Origin: 67-14 sp020438345
GTDB taxonomy: Bacteria > Actinomycetota > Thermoleophilia > Solirubrobacterales > 70-9
Reading direction: 5' to 3'
Assembly (NCBI GenBank): GCA_937872475.1
Contig: CALMSY010000030.1
Coordinates: 1-64,000, forward strand
DNA length: 64,000 bases
Position 1 is the stretch's first letter, and each line of letters starts with the position of its first letter. Below are positions 16,927-25,417 of the stretch, piece by piece. Position numbers and translations under genes: made by a program. Below the pieces are notes generated by a model, which saw only the letters and a list, made by a program, of their open reading frames with translations, had not been told where the DNA came from and did not search any database.

Positions 16927-18204
16927 ATGAGCACTGAAGAACCGCGCCTTTCGGAGACCGCTGCCGGCATCCGGGTGATCACCGAGGTTGTGCCCTCGGT
17001 GCGCTCGGTTGCCCTCGGCCTCTGGGTCAGGACAGGTTCACGTGACGAGACCCCCGCTCAGGCGGGGGTCTCTCACTTTCTGGAGCATCTGCTCTTCAAG
17101 GGGACGCCGAACTACTCGGCGATCGAGATCTCGGAGCGCTTCGATGGCCTGGGAGCTTCGTTCAATGCTGCGACCGGCAAGGAGACCACCCATCTTCATG
17201 CCCGGTTTCTTGATGAGCACACCGATGATGTTTTCGGTCTGCTCGGCGAGATGCTGCTGGAATCGACCTTCCCCGACATCGATTCTGAACGGGATGTGGT
17301 CCTTGAGGAAATCGCGATGTACGAAGACGAGCCTTCGGACCGGGTTCATGATTACCTGGCCGATGCGATTTTCGGCGACACTCCGCTGGGGCGCCGGATC
17401 CTCGGGAGGGCCGATGTGATCGCGAACATTCCGGTCCCGGACATCGCCAGGTATCACCGCGCCCGTTACACGGCCGGAAATCTGGTCGTTGCGGCTGCCG
17501 GCAACGTTGACCATGACGAGATCCACGCTCTGGCTGAAGCGTTGAAGCCCGAGGGAGGAAGTGGTGAAGAGACCCTGGTCCCGGAGCAACCCCCCGCTGG
17601 GGGACGGCTCGAGTTCGCAGTCAAGGACACCGAGCAGTATCACGTCTGTATCGGCGCCCCGGGCATCAATCGGGCCGATGAACGGCGTTTCACGCTGGCC
17701 GTTCTCGACTCCATCCTGGGGGGTTCGAGTTCGTCCCGGCTCTTCATCGAGGTTCGTGAGAAGCGGGGACTCGCGTATTCGGTCGGCACATACTCGGAGC
17801 AGTTCACCGACACCGGTGTTGTCGCGACTTACGTCGGCACCCGTGAAGACAATGTGGAGGAGGCATGTGAGGTAATCGGCCGGGAACTGAAGAAGATCCA
17901 GTCCGGACCGGTGACTTCCGACGAACTCGACCGGGCCAGGGAACATGTCAAGGGGAGGCTGGTTCTTTCCGGCGAATCCACTGCTGCCCGGATGGCACGG
18001 ATAGCGCGTTCCACCCTGCATGACATTCCCCTGCTCAGCCTTGACGAGATGCTCGCGAAGGTTGATGCTGTCACGGTGGAGGACGTCTCGGAACTCGCAA
18101 GTGAGCTTTTCGGCGAAACAGCCCTTTCCGCCGCGGCGGTTGGGCGGGACGAAGACCGCTTCCGATCTGCGATCCAGCCGGTCAGTGAGGTCCTTGGCGC
18201 ATGA
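16927..18204 (+). CDS. M16 family zinc peptidase (mitochondrial processing peptidase-like)
   Basis: 425 residues. The inverted zinc motif HxxEH is His50-Phe-Leu-Glu53-His54. The distal metal-ligand region RDVVLEEI follows about 70 residues later. The C-terminal half is the paired, inactive M16 domain with the typical G.GSSSRLF..VREKRGLAYSVGTY segment. It sits between pnp and dapB, a common actinobacterial arrangement, and overlaps dapB by 4 bases. Substrate unknown. Confidence 0.92.
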   Translation: MSTEEPRLSETAAGIRVITEVVPSVRSVALGLWVRTGSRDETPAQAGVSHFLEHLLFKGTPNYSAIEISERFDGLGASFNAATGKETTHLHARFLDEHTDDVFGLLGEMLLESTFPDIDSERDVVLEEIAMYEDEPSDRVHDYLADAIFGDTPLGRRILGRADVIANIPVPDIARYHRARYTAGNLVVAAAGNVDHDEIHALAEALKPEGGSGEETLVPEQPPAGGRLEFAVKDTEQYHVCIGAPGINRADERRFTLAVLDSILGGSSSSRLFIEVREKRGLAYSVGTYSEQFTDTGVVATYVGTREDNVEEACEVIGRELKKIQSGPVTSDELDRAREHVKGRLVLSGESTAARMARIARSTLHDIPLLSLDEMLAKVDAVTVEDVSELASELFGETALSAAAVGRDEDRFRSAIQPVSEVLGA

Positions 18205-18878
18205 TCAGGGTGGGCGTTGCCGGCGCCGCGGGTCGCATGGGTGCCACAGTCTGTGCGGCAGTCGAAGATACGGAAGGGATGGAGATTGCCGGGAAGGCTG
18301 ATCCGGCACTCGGGACTGAACTGGCCGAGATCCTGGACGAGGTCGATGTGGTGGTCGAATTCACGACCCCCGGTACTTCGCTTGAAAATTCGATCGCCTG
18401 CCTCGAGGCGGGGGTTCACGTGGTGGTCGGCGCGACCGGCTTCGACCTGGACGCCTTGAAGGATGCGGCCGAGAACTCAGGGACCGGAGCCAACTGCTTC
18501 GTCGCCCCGAACTTTGCGATCGGCGCCGTTCTTCTGATGGAACTGGCCCAAAGGGCCGCGAGGCACATGCCGGAATGCGAAATTATCGAGCTTCACCACG
18601 ACCGCAAGCTCGACGCTCCTTCCGGCACCGCGAAACGGACCGAGGAGCTGATTGCCGCGGCCGGCGGTCACGTCCACGAGCCGATTCACTCGGTCCGGCT
18701 GCCGGGGCTGGTCGCCCACCAGGAAGTTCTTTTCGGCGGGACAGGGCAAACGCTTTCGATCCGCCACGACAGCATCGACCGCTCCTCGTTCATGCCCGGA
18801 GTGGTGCTCTCTGTGCGCAAGGTCCCCCAACTCGAAGACCGGTTCACGGTCGGACTGGAGAAGCTTCTAGATGACTGA
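18201..18878 (+). CDS. dapB: 4-hydroxy-tetrahydrodipicolinate reductase
   Basis: 225 residues, slightly short for the family. N-terminal nucleotide-binding loop GVAGAAGRMG (4-13), GATGFD, and the active-site segment HHDRKLDAPSGTA (~132-144) are present. It makes tetrahydrodipicolinate for diaminopimelate and lysine. It overlaps the amidase gene by 8 bases in an operon leading to dapA. Confidence 0.93.
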   Translation: MIRVGVAGAAGRMGATVCAAVEDTEGMEIAGKADPALGTELAEILDEVDVVVEFTTPGTSLENSIACLEAGVHVVVGATGFDLDALKDAAENSGTGANCFVAPNFAIGAVLLMELAQRAARHMPECEIIELHHDRKLDAPSGTAKRTEELIAAAGGHVHEPIHSVRLPGLVAHQEVLFGGTGQTLSIRHDSIDRSSFMPGVVLSVRKVPQLEDRFTVGLEKLLDD

Positions 18879-20322
18879 TGTCGTAACTCTCGACGCAACT
18901 GCCCAGGCGGAACTGGTCACGAAAGGCGAAGTTTCACCGGCCGAGCTGGTTGCCGCTGCGATCGAGCGTGCTGAAAGGCTTAATCCGCAGTTGAACGCGA
19001 TCTGTTCGCCGCTTTTCGAGGAAGCACAGAAAGCAGCGTCGGGTGACCTGCCGGATGGACCTTTCAAAGGGGTGCCTTTTCTGTTCAAGGACCTCGGGGC
19101 GGGCCTGGCCGGCCAGCCGATGCATATGGGCAACCGGGTTCTGAAGGAAATCGGGATGAAGATGCCCTACGACACCTATCTGGGAGGCCGTTTCCGCGAT
19201 GCCGGACTGGTCACCCTCGGTCGCGCATCGACCCCGGAGTTCGGCATTCTCCCGACCACCGAGCCGGAACTGAACGACGGACCGACCAGAAACCCCTGGG
19301 ATACCTCCAGGTCCAGCGGCGGCTCATCCGGTGGTTCCGCGGCGGCGGTGGCGTCCGGCATCGTTCCGATCGCTCATGCATCCGACGGCGGCGGATCTAT
19401 CCGCATCCCGGCCAGTGAATGTGGCCTGGTTGGTCTCAAAGCCACGCGAGCCAGGATCTCCTCGGGTCCGGTCCTGGGCGATTCGATGTCCGGGTTGACA
19501 ACCGAGCTGGCTGTCGCCCATTCGGTTCGCGATATCGCGACCCTGCTCGACTGGGTTCAGGGTCCACAGCCCGGTGATCCGTATGGATGCCCGGACCCGA
19601 ACCGGCCTTACGCCCAGGAAGTCGACGCCGGCACCCAGCCAATGAAGATTGCATTGTTGACTGAATCGCCGACCGGTGATTCGCTGCAGCCGGCAGTGGT
19701 TGAGGCAGCCCGCGAAACCGCGAAGAAACTCGAAGACCTGGGTCATGAAGTGACCGAGCTGGAACTGCCGAGCGCGGGCGAGCCTGAGGACCTGTACCTG
19801 ACCTTTATAACCCGCTGGGCAGCTGGGATGAGTCAGACTGCTGACACGGTTGGCATGATCATCGGCCGACCCCTCACGGTCGATGATGTTGAGCCACTGA
19901 CCTGGTCCCTGATCGAGAAGGGCAGGACAGAAGGTGGTGCCGCGTACCTGGCCGCGATCGCGCAACATCAGCTGATCGGCCGGTTGATCGCCGGAATCCA
20001 GGAAGCCGGGCAGTTCGACCTCCTGATGACCCCGACCCTTGCCACGCTTCCGCCGAAGCTCGGTCATTTTGACCAGCATGGTGCCGATCCGATGGACGCG
20101 ATGCTGAAGGCAAGGGAGATCGCTACTTTCACCGGGATCTTCAACGCAACTGGCCAGCCGGCGATTTCCCTGCCGCTCGAAATGAGCGAAGAGGGTCTGC
20201 CGATCGGGATCCAGTTCGTTGCGCCGATGTGGCGGGAAGACCTTTTGATTCAGTTGGCCGGCGAGCTTGAAAAGGCCCATCCCTGGATCAACCGCCGGGC
20301 TCCGGGCGTGCTCGGTGACTGA
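18871..20322 (+). CDS. Amidase signature family protein
   Basis: 483 residues. The Ser-cisSer-Lys triad is visible: Lys73 in FLFKDLG, a cis-Ser in the GGSSGGSAAAVASG signature (~150-163), and nucleophile Ser176 in DGGGSIRIPAS. It resembles GatA-like or 6-aminohexanoate hydrolase-type amidases, but there is no gatB/gatC neighbour, so a tRNA amidotransferase role is unlikely. Its position inside the dapB-dapA operon is unexplained. Substrate unknown. Confidence 0.88.
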   Translation: MTDVVTLDATAQAELVTKGEVSPAELVAAAIERAERLNPQLNAICSPLFEEAQKAASGDLPDGPFKGVPFLFKDLGAGLAGQPMHMGNRVLKEIGMKMPYDTYLGGRFRDAGLVTLGRASTPEFGILPTTEPELNDGPTRNPWDTSRSSGGSSGGSAAAVASGIVPIAHASDGGGSIRIPASECGLVGLKATRARISSGPVLGDSMSGLTTELAVAHSVRDIATLLDWVQGPQPGDPYGCPDPNRPYAQEVDAGTQPMKIALLTESPTGDSLQPAVVEAARETAKKLEDLGHEVTELELPSAGEPEDLYLTFITRWAAGMSQTADTVGMIIGRPLTVDDVEPLTWSLIEKGRTEGGAAYLAAIAQHQLIGRLIAGIQEAGQFDLLMTPTLATLPPKLGHFDQHGADPMDAMLKAREIATFTGIFNATGQPAISLPLEMSEEGLPIGIQFVAPMWREDLLIQLAGELEKAHPWINRRAPGVLGD

Positions 20323-20357
20323 CCGAGACCTGAACGGTTTGACCCCTGGCAGTCGGA

Positions 20358-20371
20358 TAGGGTGCCTGTCG
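20358..20371 (+). promoter_or_regulatory. Leaderless-type promoter of dapA
   Basis: TAGGGT (20358-20363) lies 7 bases before GTG 20371. TTGACC (20339-20344) is nearby but at only 13-base spacing. Confidence 0.5.
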
Positions 20372-21240
20372 TGAGTGAGATTCGCGGAGTTATCACGGCT
20401 TTGGCCACCGCTTTCCATCCCGACGGGGAGCTGGATGTCGATTCGACGCGAAAGCTTGCTTCCCGTCTGATCGAGGCCGGGTCACACGGACTGGTCGTAG
20501 CCGGGACAACCGGTGAATCACCGACTCTCGAAGATGACGAAAAGATCGAGCTGGTCAAGGGTGTTATCGAGGAAGTCGGCGACGAAGTCACCGTCATTCT
20601 CGGTACCGGCTCGAATGACACCCGTCATTCGGTGGAACTCACAAAGATGGCTGCCGAGGCAGGGGCGGATGGCGGGCTGATCGTCACCCCGTATTACAAC
20701 CGGCCGACCGAAGCAGGGATCAGGGGTCATTTCGAAGCGATCGCTGAGGCCAGCCCCGGCTTCCCGCTGGTCGCATACAACGTGCCTTCGAGAACTATTG
20801 TCAACATGCCACCGAAACTTCTGGCGGAGCTTGGACAGATCCCTGAGGTAGTGGCAGTGAAGCAGGCCAACGACGAGGATCTCGGACCGATCGAGGGCCT
20901 TGACCTTCTGGCCGGCAACGACGTCACATTCCTTCCCGCCCTGAAACTCGGTGGCGTTGGTGGAATCCTTGTCGCTTCCCACCTGGACAACGGGCGCATG
21001 CGGACAATCTGGGACCTGTGGCAGGAAGGACGCCACGATGAGGCAGAAGCGCTCAACAACAAACTCCAGCCGCTCTACGAAGCGATGGGAGTCGTCGTGA
21101 ATCCGATCCCGGTCAAGGCCGCCCTGGCCGCCCGTGGGTTGTTGCCTCCGACGATGCGCCTGCCGATGGTGGAGGCAACCGCGCAGGAACTTGACGCGAT
21201 TGAGGCGCTTCTGGCCGAGGCCGGGGTGCCCGCCAAATGA
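20371..21240 (+). CDS. dapA: 4-hydroxy-tetrahydrodipicolinate synthase
   Basis: 289 residues from GTG 20371; an in-frame GTG at 20362 would add three. I prefer 20371 because TAGGGT lies 7 bases upstream. Motifs: AGTTGESPTL, VTPYYNRPTE, active-site Tyr in VAYNVPSRT, and the Schiff-base Lys (~164) in EVVAVKQAND. It condenses pyruvate with aspartate semialdehyde. It overlaps the RNase J gene by 4 bases, as in many actinobacteria. Confidence 0.95.
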   Translation: MSEIRGVITALATAFHPDGELDVDSTRKLASRLIEAGSHGLVVAGTTGESPTLEDDEKIELVKGVIEEVGDEVTVILGTGSNDTRHSVELTKMAAEAGADGGLIVTPYYNRPTEAGIRGHFEAIAEASPGFPLVAYNVPSRTIVNMPPKLLAELGQIPEVVAVKQANDEDLGPIEGLDLLAGNDVTFLPALKLGGVGGILVASHLDNGRMRTIWDLWQEGRHDEAEALNNKLQPLYEAMGVVVNPIPVKAALAARGLLPPTMRLPMVEATAQELDAIEALLAEAGVPAK

Positions 21241-22907
21241 GCCCGTCCGGCGACCAGATCAAGATCCTGCCGCTCGGCGGTCTCGGCGAGATCGGCAAGA
21301 ACATGACCGTGGTCGAGTACCGAGGCCGCATTGTGGTGATCGACACCGGGCTGATGTTCCCGACCCCGGAAATGCTGGGAATCGACCTGGTGCTTCCGGA
21401 CTTCGACTATCTCAGGGACCGGGCCGACGACATCGAAGCGATAGTCCTCACCCATGGTCACGAGGATCACGTCGGTGCGCTGCCCTATGTTCTCCGTGAG
21501 GTCGGCTTTCCGAAGGTGATCTACGGCGGCATGCTCACCGTGGGCATGGTCCGTTCGAAGCTCGACGAGCACAAGCTCGGGGCTGCTCCGCTGACTGAAC
21601 TGCCCGCTGGCCAGAAGGTCCAGGCGGGGCCATTCGAGATCGAACTCGTTCACCTTTCGCATTCGATTCCCGACATGCGCGGGGTGATTATCGGTACGGA
21701 CCTCGGGAAGATCCTCTTCACCGGGGATTACAAGTTCGACCAGACCCCTGTGGATGGTCGCCCGGCAGATGTCGCCCGGCTCGCTGCGCTTGGTGATGAG
21801 GGTCTGCTTCTGCTTGCCGGTGACTCGACCAATGCCGACCGGCCGGGTGTATCGCCTTCCGAGTCGAGCGTCGGTCCGGCTCTGCTTGAGACTTTCTCCC
21901 GGTGTCAGGGCAGGATTATCGTCACCTCGTTCGCCTCGAACATCCACCGGGTCCAACAGGTGATCGACGCTGCCGCAAAACTGGATCGGAAAGTGGCGCT
22001 GGTTGGCCGTTCGATGCGCAAGAACTTCAACATCGCATCCAACCTTGGCATGGCAAATGCCCCTGAAGGAATGCTGATCCAGCCTCGTGAGATCGAGGAT
22101 TTCCCTGACGAAAGGGTGGTGGTCATCTCTACCGGGTCCCAGGGTGAACCATTCTCGGCGCTGCGTCGCATGGCCAACAACGATCACCGCGACGTGGAGC
22201 TTCACTCCGGCGACACCGTTGTCTTCTCGGCGACACCGGTTCCCGGGAACGAACGGGCGGTCAATGAAACCATCGACCGGATCTACGAGCTTGGCGCGAC
22301 CGTCGTCACCGCAAAGGATGCGCCCATCCATGCGTCCGGGCACGGGTACCGGGAAGAAATCAAGTTGATGCTGAATCTGACCCGGCCCAGGTACGTCCTG
22401 CCGGTTCACGGCGACTTCCAGCGAATCCGGCTTCATTCGGAACTTGCCGAGTCGGTCGGTGTGCCCGCCGCGAACATTTTCAAGGGACGCAACGGACTGC
22501 CGTTGCTGATCGGGCCGAATGGTGCCGAGTTCGGCGAGGAAGATGGTGGAGGCGTGATCTATGTCGATGGCGTCGAGCTCTCCGACCCCAATGACGCATC
22601 TCTGCGGGAACGACGCACGATCTCGGCTGACGGCATTGTGATCCTGGTGGCGACCATCGCCGCCGATGACGGTGAGGTTGTTTCCGACCCGGAACTGATC
22701 GCCCGTGGTGTGCCGGGACTCGAGGACGAGGTTGAACTGATCGAGGAACTCCACGACTTGATCGAGGATTCACTTGAACGCTCGGCCGAAGCCCGGGTGC
22801 GGGATCACGATTTGATCCAGCAGGACCTTCACGACGCGGTCGCTGGCTTCATCCACAAGAAGCTGAAGCGCCGCCCGATGGTCGTCCCCGTGGTAGTCGA
22901 GGTCTAG
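21237..22907 (+). CDS. rnj: Ribonuclease J
   Basis: 556 residues. The metallo-beta-lactamase metal site His73-Gly-His75-Glu-Asp77-His78 is intact, with GDYKFDQTP and a beta-CASP region (TSFASNIHRVQQ; STGSQGEP). The C-terminal RNase J domain follows, including VLPVHGDFQR. It acts as an endo- and 5'-3' exoribonuclease in mRNA decay and rRNA maturation. The ATGA overlap with dapA implies coupled translation. Confidence 0.95.
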   Translation: MSPSGDQIKILPLGGLGEIGKNMTVVEYRGRIVVIDTGLMFPTPEMLGIDLVLPDFDYLRDRADDIEAIVLTHGHEDHVGALPYVLREVGFPKVIYGGMLTVGMVRSKLDEHKLGAAPLTELPAGQKVQAGPFEIELVHLSHSIPDMRGVIIGTDLGKILFTGDYKFDQTPVDGRPADVARLAALGDEGLLLLAGDSTNADRPGVSPSESSVGPALLETFSRCQGRIIVTSFASNIHRVQQVIDAAAKLDRKVALVGRSMRKNFNIASNLGMANAPEGMLIQPREIEDFPDERVVVISTGSQGEPFSALRRMANNDHRDVELHSGDTVVFSATPVPGNERAVNETIDRIYELGATVVTAKDAPIHASGHGYREEIKLMLNLTRPRYVLPVHGDFQRIRLHSELAESVGVPAANIFKGRNGLPLLIGPNGAEFGEEDGGGVIYVDGVELSDPNDASLRERRTISADGIVILVATIAADDGEVVSDPELIARGVPGLEDEVELIEELHDLIEDSLERSAEARVRDHDLIQQDLHDAVAGFIHKKLKRRPMVVPVVVEV

Positions 22908-23076
22908 CCCCGGCAGGCGGTAGGGAGGCCCGGTGCGAGGTAGGCTCCCTTCGCTGTCCCTCCGCCGTTGCTTCGCTCCCCACGAGAAGGGTGCGGTGCC
23001 CGGATTCGGCCCGTTAAAGACAGAGAGACCGCTGGGCCTGGGGGAGGGATGGCTCAACGGTCTGCTCTGAAGAAGC

Positions 23077-23117
23077 GAAGCCGCCGGGGCAGTCTGGGGG
23101 AGATCCCCGGCGGCTTC
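23077..23117. terminator. Bidirectional hairpin between convergent rnj and kinase genes
   Basis: A perfect 13-bp inverted repeat (GAAGCCGCCGGGG at 23077-23089, its complement at 23105-23117) with a 15-nt loop. It lies in the 268-base gap 22908-23175, where I see no gene. No T-tract follows on either strand, so factor-independent termination is uncertain. Confidence 0.55.
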
Positions 23118-23175
23118 ATGTGTCTCGTCCGCCAAGAAAGATAGGCGGGGGGGATAAAAAGGCCCTAAAGCTCCG

Positions 23176-24669
23176 CTAACGGTTTCCTTGACGTTCTCGG
23201 GCAGCGGTGCTTGTGGCTCTGGCGGCGGGAATCCTGATCACGAAGGAAGCTCCGCCCTCGGGTGAATCACCGACCGTCGCGCTGCCTCCATGTGTGCGGG
23301 CGATTACCCTGACGATGGCGAGACCAAGGCCCGTTCCCTTGCCCTTGGCCCGGTCACCGGGACCGGAGTTCCGTACGAACCGGTCGAAGATCGTCGGCCG
23401 GAGCTCCCGGGGGATTCCCGGTCCGTTGTCTTCAACTCTCAACTCGGCAGTATCGCCGTCGAGCCGGCTGTGAACAGTGATCGTCGAACCCTGCGGGGTG
23501 TGACGGATAGCGTTGTCGATCAGGTTGAGAATCGCCCGGTGGAGTTCATCGCCGTTGCCGTTCACCATTACCGGTTCGGGCGTGTCCATCTCCAGGTTGT
23601 GGTTGTCGCAGAGCGGCCGCAGCTCCGCGGAAACGAATCCGGCGATCTCGGAAATGTCACAGAGGGAGAGATCGGTCGTGCGACCCGCATCTGCCCGGGC
23701 GAGAATCTGGAGGTCGGCCACCAGCCGCTTCATGCGCCGGGATGATCGAAGCGCCGACTCGACCGATTCAATCTCGAACTCCTGGCTGTTTCCGTTTCCG
23801 GACCCGGTCCGGCGGAGCGAATCGTCAAGCAACTCGAGGTTTGCGAGCACGCTGGTCAACGGCGTCCGGAGCTCATGTGAAGCATCGGCGACAAATTCAC
23901 GTTGGCGTTCCAGGGACCGCTCTCTTTCCGTCCGGGCGATTGAGAGTTCGTGGAGCATGTCGTTGAGAGTTCTGGTCAGTTCCGCTACCTCGTCGTCACC
24001 TTCCGGTTCGGCGAGGGTCACTTCCGGATCCCTCGTTCTCGCGATCTGTCCCGCGGCCGAGGTAAGTGACGAGATCGGTCGCATCGCCCGCCGCGAAAGA
24101 AGCACGCCACCGAGCGCCGCGAGGAGGGTGGCCGCGAGGGTGCCGGCCGCGATCGCGAACCAGATTCTTCCGATCGAAGCTTCGAGCCGGTCCATCGGGC
24201 GTCCGTACCGGACCCAGGCGACGGCAATGTTGCTTCCCGGGGCGGCAGGGATAAAGGTGGTGGCGATCTGCCACCCATCATGGTTCGAAATCCCCGGTTC
24301 CGACAAAGGTCCGAGGTCATGTGATTTGGGTGGCCGGAAGGTGACGTTGTTGCTGAGCTTTGTCACATCCGCGGAACCGTTGACTGACGAAAGGATGTTG
24401 GCGAGTACGGCGTCACTGCCGACAAAGGCAGGGGTGGTCAGAACCTTGTCACTGATCTCCGCTGCGAGTTCATTTGCTTTCGCTTCGGTGTCAGCCGCGT
24501 AGTTTTCCCGCAACTGATCTGAAGTGATCTGACCCACAACAAGCCCGAATACGACCAGAATTATGAAAGTGATTCCGGACGATACGGCAGCGAGCTTCCA
24601 CTGGATCGGCCAGTGTGGAGGCCACTTTCGCGACCTGCGCATGCGATCGAGGAGGCTCGCCTCGGCCAA
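23176..24669 (-). CDS. Sensor histidine kinase (HAMP, HisKA, HATPase)
   Basis: 497 residues. A transmembrane helix (~26-47), an extracytoplasmic sensor region (~48-165), a second helix (~167-192) and a HAMP linker are followed by the phosphoacceptor His in ADASHELRTPLTSVL. The HATPase N box (NLIDNAIRHT), G1 (VEDNGPGI) and G2 (GTGLGLAIV) follow. It begins 5 bases after the response-regulator gene ends, and the pair forms a two-component system. Signal unknown; no envelope-stress or phosphate marker lies alongside. Confidence 0.94.
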   Translation of the reverse strand: MAEASLLDRMRRSRKWPPHWPIQWKLAAVSSGITFIILVVFGLVVGQITSDQLRENYAADTEAKANELAAEISDKVLTTPAFVGSDAVLANILSSVNGSADVTKLSNNVTFRPPKSHDLGPLSEPGISNHDGWQIATTFIPAAPGSNIAVAWVRYGRPMDRLEASIGRIWFAIAAGTLAATLLAALGGVLLSRRAMRPISSLTSAAGQIARTRDPEVTLAEPEGDDEVAELTRTLNDMLHELSIARTERERSLERQREFVADASHELRTPLTSVLANLELLDDSLRRTGSGNGNSQEFEIESVESALRSSRRMKRLVADLQILARADAGRTTDLSLCDISEIAGFVSAELRPLCDNHNLEMDTPEPVMVNGNGDELHRAILNLIDNAIRHTPQGSTITVHSRLDGDTAELRVEDNGPGIPRELRPTIFDRFVRNSGPGDRAKGKGTGLGLAIVRVIARTHGGSATVGDSPEGGASFVIRIPAARATSTAARERQGNR

Positions 24670-24674
24670 GGGAA

Positions 24675-25367
24675 TCAGACCTTGATCACGTAGCCGGCTC
24701 CGCGCTTGGTGTGGAGGATGCGGGGTTCCCCGCCTTCCTCGAGTTTGCGACGGAGATTGGAGATGAAGACGTCGATCGTGTTCGTCTCATCCAGCGGGTC
24801 GTATCCCCAGACCTCTTCTAGCAGACGTTCGCGCGAAATGACCAGTCTCTGGTTTCGCATCAGATATTCGAGAAGTTCGAATTCGCGCTTCGTCAACTCG
24901 ACTTCCCGGTCACCACGTCTCGCTTCCTGGGAATCAGGGTTTAGGCGAAGGTCGCCGATTGTGAGCATGGCTGACCCGCGTGGCGGATGGCGGCGCAACA
25001 GGGCCCGGATTCGAGCGAGCAGCTCGGATCGGTCATAGGGCTTTTCAAGGTAGTCGTCGGCCCCGCTGTCAAGCCCTTTCACGCGGTTCTCGGCCCCGTC
25101 ACGTGCGGTCAGCATCAGGATCGGCAACTCGGCGCTGGTCTCACGCAGGCCGTTGCATACCTCGAGGCCGTCGATGTCCGGCAGCCCGAGATCAAGAACA
25201 ACCAGATCCGGGAGAAATTCAGCGGCCACACGAAGCCCGCCGATGCCGTCTTCACGGGCGCGTACTTCGTATCCCTCGGCCCTCAAGGTGCGCCTCAGAA
25301 CATCGACGATTTCTTCGTCATCCTCGATTACGAGAATGCGCCCGCCACTCTGTTCCTCATCAACCAT
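24675..25367 (-). CDS. OmpR/PhoB-family response regulator
   Basis: 230 residues from ATG 25367. The frame stays open further upstream, but the receiver domain begins at RILVIEDDEEI and a promoter-like TAGAAT lies 7 bases before this ATG. The receiver has Asp59 in VVLDLGLPD and Lys in LEKPYD. The C-terminal winged helix has LTKREFELLEYL and NTIDVFISNLRRKL. It presumably controls genes in response to the adjacent kinase and is divergent from ftsK. Confidence 0.94.
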   Translation of the reverse strand: MVDEEQSGGRILVIEDDEEIVDVLRRTLRAEGYEVRAREDGIGGLRVAAEFLPDLVVLDLGLPDIDGLEVCNGLRETSAELPILMLTARDGAENRVKGLDSGADDYLEKPYDRSELLARIRALLRRHPPRGSAMLTIGDLRLNPDSQEARRGDREVELTKREFELLEYLMRNQRLVISRERLLEEVWGYDPLDETNTIDVFISNLRRKLEEGGEPRILHTKRGAGYVIKV

Positions 25368-25380
25368 GCCGAGGATTCTA
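25367..25380 (-). promoter_or_regulatory. Leaderless-type promoter of the response regulator
   Basis: On the minus strand TAGAAT (25380-25375) sits 7 bases before the ATG, leaving no room for a ribosome-binding site. Confidence 0.5.
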
Positions 25381-25417
25381 AGCGAGCGGGAACCCGGGAA
25401 GGGTAAGGAGCGGTTCT

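Noticed and set aside
22908..23175. Possible structured RNA (SRP RNA, RNase P or tmRNA)
   Set aside because: GC-rich with hairpins but lacks the conserved core sequences of these RNAs; only the terminator-like hairpin is supported.
23513..24502. 329-codon plus-strand frame opposite the histidine kinase
   Set aside because: Ser/Arg-rich shadow without domain signatures; the kinase motifs are complete on the other strand.
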